A DNA stretch of 7,313 nucleotides. It comes from DATCZS01 sp036525795. GTDB lineage: Bacteria; Actinomycetota; Acidimicrobiia; Spongiisociales; ZC4RG35. The DNA is taken from the NCBI GenBank assembly GCA_036525795.1, contig DATCZS010000107.1, positions 1-7,313 on the forward strand. The letters run 5' to 3'. The notes beneath the pieces were generated by a model. It was not told where the DNA came from. It saw only the letters and a list, made by a program, of their open reading frames with translations, and did no database searches. Positions 5,126-7,313 of this stretch are shown here, piece by piece (position 1 is the first letter of the stretch; each line of letters begins with the position of its first letter). The translations under genes were made by a program, and so were the position numbers.

Positions 5126-6013
5126 ATGGACGCACTCCGTTCGATGATCTTCACGCCGGGACACCGGCGCGACCTGATCGAGAAGGCGATCCGCTCCGGC
5201 AGCGATGCAGTGATCATCGACCTGGAGGACGCGGTCGCCATCGATCTGAAACCACAGGCACGCGAGCTGCTCGCAGACCTGCCGCCCTCGGCGGTGCCGC
5301 TGTTCGTACGAACCAACGGGCCCGAGACGGGGATGATCTGGGACGACGTCGTCGCCGCCGGCCGGGCAGGGGTCGCCGGACTCGTGATCCCCAAGGCCGA
5401 GTACCCCGAGACGATCATCCAGATCGACGGGGCCCTCACCACCCTCGAGATGACCAGCGGACATCCGGTGGGGAGCATCGGCATCATCCCGCTCATCGAG
5501 AGCGCGGTCGGCGTCCTCAACACCTACGACATGGCCGTCGCCAGCGATCGGGTCGAGTGCGTGATGTTCGGGGGGGGCGAGCAGGGCGACCTGGTGGCCG
5601 ACCTCGGGTGCGAGTGGACGCCGGATGGGACCGGGCTCATGCAGGCCCGCTCCCAGGTGCTGCTGGCGTCCCGGGCGGCCGGGATCGAGCACCCGTTCGA
5701 AGCGGTGTTCATGGACTTCCGCAACCTCGAGGCGCTCCGGGTGGAGTCCGAGCTCGCCAGGCGCCTCGGCTACGTCGGCAAGGTGGCGATCCACCCCGGC
5801 CAGGTTGCCGTGATCAACGACGTGTTCACCCCTGCTCCCGATGTGGTCGAGTACCAGCGCAAGGTGCTGGCGGCCTTCGAGCAGGCCGAGGCGGACGGCT
5901 CGGCCTCGATCAGCGTCGACGGAAAGATGGTGGACTACGCGGTCGCCAGAGTGGCACGGACCGTCATCGCCCGGGCGGAGGCGGCGGAACGAGCGGCGGC
6001 CCGCCAGGCATAG
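5126..6013 (+). CDS. CitE/HpcH-type lyase (HpcH/HpaI aldolase, citrate lyase beta-like)
   Basis: This 295-residue TIM-barrel protein looks like stand-alone CitE-like enzymes, which cleave or form beta-hydroxyacyl-CoA or malyl-CoA-type thioesters (L-malyl-CoA lyase, citramalyl-CoA lyase, HMG-CoA lyase-like Rv2498c). Family landmarks are: RSMIFTPGHRRDLIEKA (5-21); DAVIIDLEDAV (27-37); the substrate-binding Arg62 in FVRTNG; LVIPKAE (86-92); the metal-binding Glu125 in IPLIESAVGV; Asp155 in GGGEQGDLVADLG (149-161); and KVAIHPGQVAVIN (219-231). The metal-Asp loop seems about two residues longer than the common GxeDL form. GAGAGGAA (5117-5124) overlaps the upstream TGA and serves as the ribosome binding site, so translation is closely linked to the cyclase gene. 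It would logically cleave the 3-hydroxyacyl-CoA made by the leftward dehydrogenase and hydratase. The exact substrate is not readable; a malyl-CoA thioesterase activity is the main alternative. Confidence 0.88.
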   Translation: MDALRSMIFTPGHRRDLIEKAIRSGSDAVIIDLEDAVAIDLKPQARELLADLPPSAVPLFVRTNGPETGMIWDDVVAAGRAGVAGLVIPKAEYPETIIQIDGALTTLEMTSGHPVGSIGIIPLIESAVGVLNTYDMAVASDRVECVMFGGGEQGDLVADLGCEWTPDGTGLMQARSQVLLASRAAGIEHPFEAVFMDFRNLEALRVESELARRLGYVGKVAIHPGQVAVINDVFTPAPDVVEYQRKVLAAFEQAEADGSASISVDGKMVDYAVARVARTVIARAEAAERAAARQA

Positions 6014-6021
6014 GAGCACAC

Positions 6022-7116
6022 ATGACCAGGAGCCGGTATATCGAAGGCGGGGTGGGAGTTGCCGTGGTCGGAGCGGGCTCGATCGGCTCGCTGCGGGCCG
6101 AGATCTCGCACCGGCACCCCTCCGTCGACTTCCTCGCCGTGTGCGACATCATCGAGGACAGGGCGACGCGTCTGGCCGACTCGTGCCAGGCAGACGTGGT
6201 GACCACCGACCCCCTGGAGATCGTCACCCGCGACGACGTCGATGCGGTGATCATCGCCTCGACCGAAGACGCCCACTACGAGCCGGCGATGGCCGCCATC
6301 CAGGCCCGGAAGACGGTGCTCATCGAAAAGCCGTTCACCATCCTTCCCGAAGAGGGACAGAAGTTGCTGGCAGCGGCAGACGAGTACGGCGTGCGGGTCT
6401 ACACCGGGTTCACCCAACGCTTCCGCCGCCGCTATCTGGCCATCAAGGAGCACGTGAACAAGGGCTACATCGGCGACGTCACCAGCGCCAAGGCCACCAT
6501 CTACCTCGCCGAGTCGGTGGCGCGGGCAGTGATCTCCCGGGCCGGAACCACCACACCGTCGATCAACACGATGACGTACCTGTTCGATCTCCTCACGTGG
6601 TACCTCGACGGCAAGAAGCCGGTGACCGCCTATGCCGCCGGCTCGACCAAGGGCCGGATCTCCGAAGAGTTCGGCGCCCCGGACTCGACGTGGTGTGTGC
6701 TCACCTACGACGACGGAATGGTCGCCAACCTCGGGGTCAGCTGGGAGCTGCCCGAATTCTGGCCTGCCTATGTGGCCACGATGGACTTCGAGGTGTTCGG
6801 GAGGGAGGGGACGATCAGCGTCAGGGACGACCATCGCGACGTCATGCTCGCCTCGCGCAAGTCGATTCCCTCGCCGTACACCCCGAACGCGACCATGAAC
6901 GTCGCCCTCCTCGGGTCGTACATGCCGGGCGACTGGGCGCTCGGAGAACACTTCGGCGCCATGCAGGAGGAGACCCACGCGTTCATCAACTCGGTGGGCC
7001 AGAACCGTCAGGACCCGATCCTCGCCACCGGTGAGGAGGGGATCGACGTCCTCGCCATCTCCCGCGCCGTCGACGAGTCCGCCAAGACCGGCCGCGTGGT
7101 GGAACTGGAATGGTGA
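6022..7116 (+). CDS. Gfo/Idh/MocA family NAD(P)-dependent oxidoreductase
   Basis: The 364-residue protein has an N-terminal Rossmann domain with GVAVVGAGSIGSLRAE (12-27; GxGxxG at 17-22). After it come CDIIEDRA (41-48), IIASTEDAHYEPAMAAI (77-93) and IEKPF (101-105), with the family's conserved Lys103. The C-terminal alpha/beta domain holds the substrate site. The usual HxxD pair is read here as Tyr186 and Asp189 (MTYLFD), so the His is replaced. Members oxidise or reduce sugars, polyols, cyclitols and related hydroxy acids. The start at 6022 follows AGGAG (6012-6016), which overlaps the stop codon of the lyase gene; spacing is 5 nt. The same frame stays open upstream to about 5557, but that part lies inside the lyase gene and is not used. 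Last gene of the rightward unit, followed by a hairpin-rich spacer. Likely role is redox conversion of a hydroxyl or keto intermediate; the substrate is unknown. Confidence 0.9.
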   Translation: MTRSRYIEGGVGVAVVGAGSIGSLRAEISHRHPSVDFLAVCDIIEDRATRLADSCQADVVTTDPLEIVTRDDVDAVIIASTEDAHYEPAMAAIQARKTVLIEKPFTILPEEGQKLLAAADEYGVRVYTGFTQRFRRRYLAIKEHVNKGYIGDVTSAKATIYLAESVARAVISRAGTTTPSINTMTYLFDLLTWYLDGKKPVTAYAAGSTKGRISEEFGAPDSTWCVLTYDDGMVANLGVSWELPEFWPAYVATMDFEVFGREGTISVRDDHRDVMLASRKSIPSPYTPNATMNVALLGSYMPGDWALGEHFGAMQEETHAFINSVGQNRQDPILATGEEGIDVLAISRAVDESAKTGRVVELEW

Positions 7117-7131
7117 GAGAAGTCGGCGTTT

Positions 7132-7172
7132 CTCCCCCCCTCGGGGGGAGTCCGGCGAAGCCGGGAGGGGGG
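7132..7172 (+). terminator. Nested GC-rich hairpins after the rightward operon (terminator or palindromic repeat)
   Basis: Starting 16 nt after the oxidoreductase stop, CTCCCCCC (7132-7139) pairs perfectly with GGGGGGAG (7143-7150). CCGGC (7152-7156) pairs with GCCGG (7160-7164) around GAA. CCCCCCTC (7135-7142) can alternatively pair with GAGGGGGG (7165-7172), enclosing the second hairpin. No U-tract follows directly, so this is not a textbook intrinsic terminator. It may stop transcription through structure alone, stabilise the 3' end, or be a dispersed intergenic palindrome. The remaining spacer (7173-7268) is GC-rich with only weak dyads. Confidence 0.5.
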
Positions 7173-7268
7173 CGGTTCCCTAGCGCAGCGACCGTTGGGG
7201 TTTTCGGATGCTGGCGGCGGGCCCCTCCCCTCTCCGGCCGCCCCCTAGGCAGGCGCATTGCGAAGCGC

Positions 7269-7274
7269 TATGCT
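7269..7274 (+). promoter_or_regulatory. Predicted -10 element for a leaderless transcript
   Basis: TATGCT matches TAnnnT (and TATAAT at 4 of 6). It ends 6 nt before the ATG at 7281, which puts the expected transcription start on or next to the A of the start codon. No purine-rich Shine-Dalgarno is present between them. No clear -35 box is seen at the usual distance. This arrangement is common for leaderless genes in actinobacteria. Confidence 0.5.
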
Positions 7275-7280
7275 GTTTGC

Positions 7281-7313
7281 ATGATGCAGCTCGTGACCAG
7301 GATCGACGAGGAT
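7281..7313 (+). CDS. N-terminus of a probable ribbon-helix-helix antitoxin/regulator (partial)
   Basis: Only 11 codons are visible: MMQLVTRIDED. The pattern of a short beta strand (QLVTRID) right at the N-terminus is typical of small ribbon-helix-helix proteins of the CopG/ParD/VapB antitoxin type, where the strand contacts DNA. There is no Shine-Dalgarno; translation would be leaderless from 7281, or could start at the second ATG at 7284. The 11-bp dyad TGCATGATGCA (7278-7288) covers the start and could be an autoregulatory site. It is separated from the catabolic unit by a 164-nt spacer and is probably unrelated to it. The call rests on very few residues. Confidence 0.4.
   Translation, partial: MMQLVTRIDED

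Noticed and set aside
4105..5523. 472-codon open frame on the minus strand across the cyclase and lyase genes
   Set aside because: Shadow of two clearly identified plus-strand genes. It crosses their boundary and would start within the lyase gene without a ribosome binding site I could support.
5935..6978. 347-codon open frame on the minus strand opposite the oxidoreductase
   Set aside because: Shadow of a well-supported Gfo/Idh/MocA gene; no domain is recognisable.
6986..7258. 90-codon open frame on the minus strand across the spacer after the oxidoreductase
   Set aside because: Composition is Arg/Gly/Pro-rich and derives from the hairpin-rich spacer; no protein family features.

Overview
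The window is a compact, high-GC bacterial catabolic locus. Several features point to an actinobacterium: GC-rich third codon positions, actinobacterial-style -10 elements (TAnnnT), ATGA gene overlaps, and a probable leaderless start at the right end. The short GTGAGAC-type spacer repeats make me think of the Acidimicrobiia, but that is an impression and not proof. No rRNA, tRNA, insertion sequence or CRISPR array is visible.

The layout is two divergent transcription units facing away from a 222-bp control region (3925-4146). The leftward unit, in transcription order, is: an acyl-CoA dehydrogenase (3924-2782), two half-size MaoC/hotdog proteins (2731-2243 and 2246-1860), a thiamine-diphosphate enzyme of the acetolactate synthase superfamily (1863-190), and the first 22 codons of an unidentified gene (67-1). 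The rightward unit is: a cyclase/kynurenine-formamidase-like metallohydrolase (4147-5118), a CitE/HpcH-type lyase (5126-6013), and a Gfo/Idh/MocA oxidoreductase (6022-7116). After a hairpin-rich spacer, a probable ribbon-helix-helix antitoxin gene begins at 7281 and runs off the window. It appears to be a separate unit.

The most interesting signal is the control region. Each direction has a perfect TTGACA -35 box, an 18-nt spacer and a TAnnnT -10 box. Each promoter is followed at nearly the same distance by a copy of the same dyad, consensus GTCTCACCA(T/G)G(T/C)GAGAC; the two copies match at 15 of 17 bases. This is what one regulator controlling both arms would look like. No regulator gene is in the window. 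The dyad half-site (GTCTCAC) also recurs as a degenerate 7-bp tandem array at 2744-2785, between the dehydrogenase and the first hotdog gene.

A plausible combined function (inference) is breakdown of a small, possibly branched or cyclic carboxylic acid. The cyclase-family hydrolase would open a ring or cleave an amide or ester. The dehydrogenase and hotdog pair would convert an acyl-CoA to enoyl-CoA and then a 3-hydroxyacyl-CoA. The CitE-like enzyme would cleave that product, and the ThDP enzyme and the NAD(P)-dependent oxidoreductase would process a 2-oxo or hydroxy intermediate. The actual substrate cannot be read from the sequence. No CoA ligase, CoA transferase, thiolase or transporter is present here, so the pathway must continue outside. 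Several enzymes carry substitutions at family active-site positions; these are listed as separate findings.
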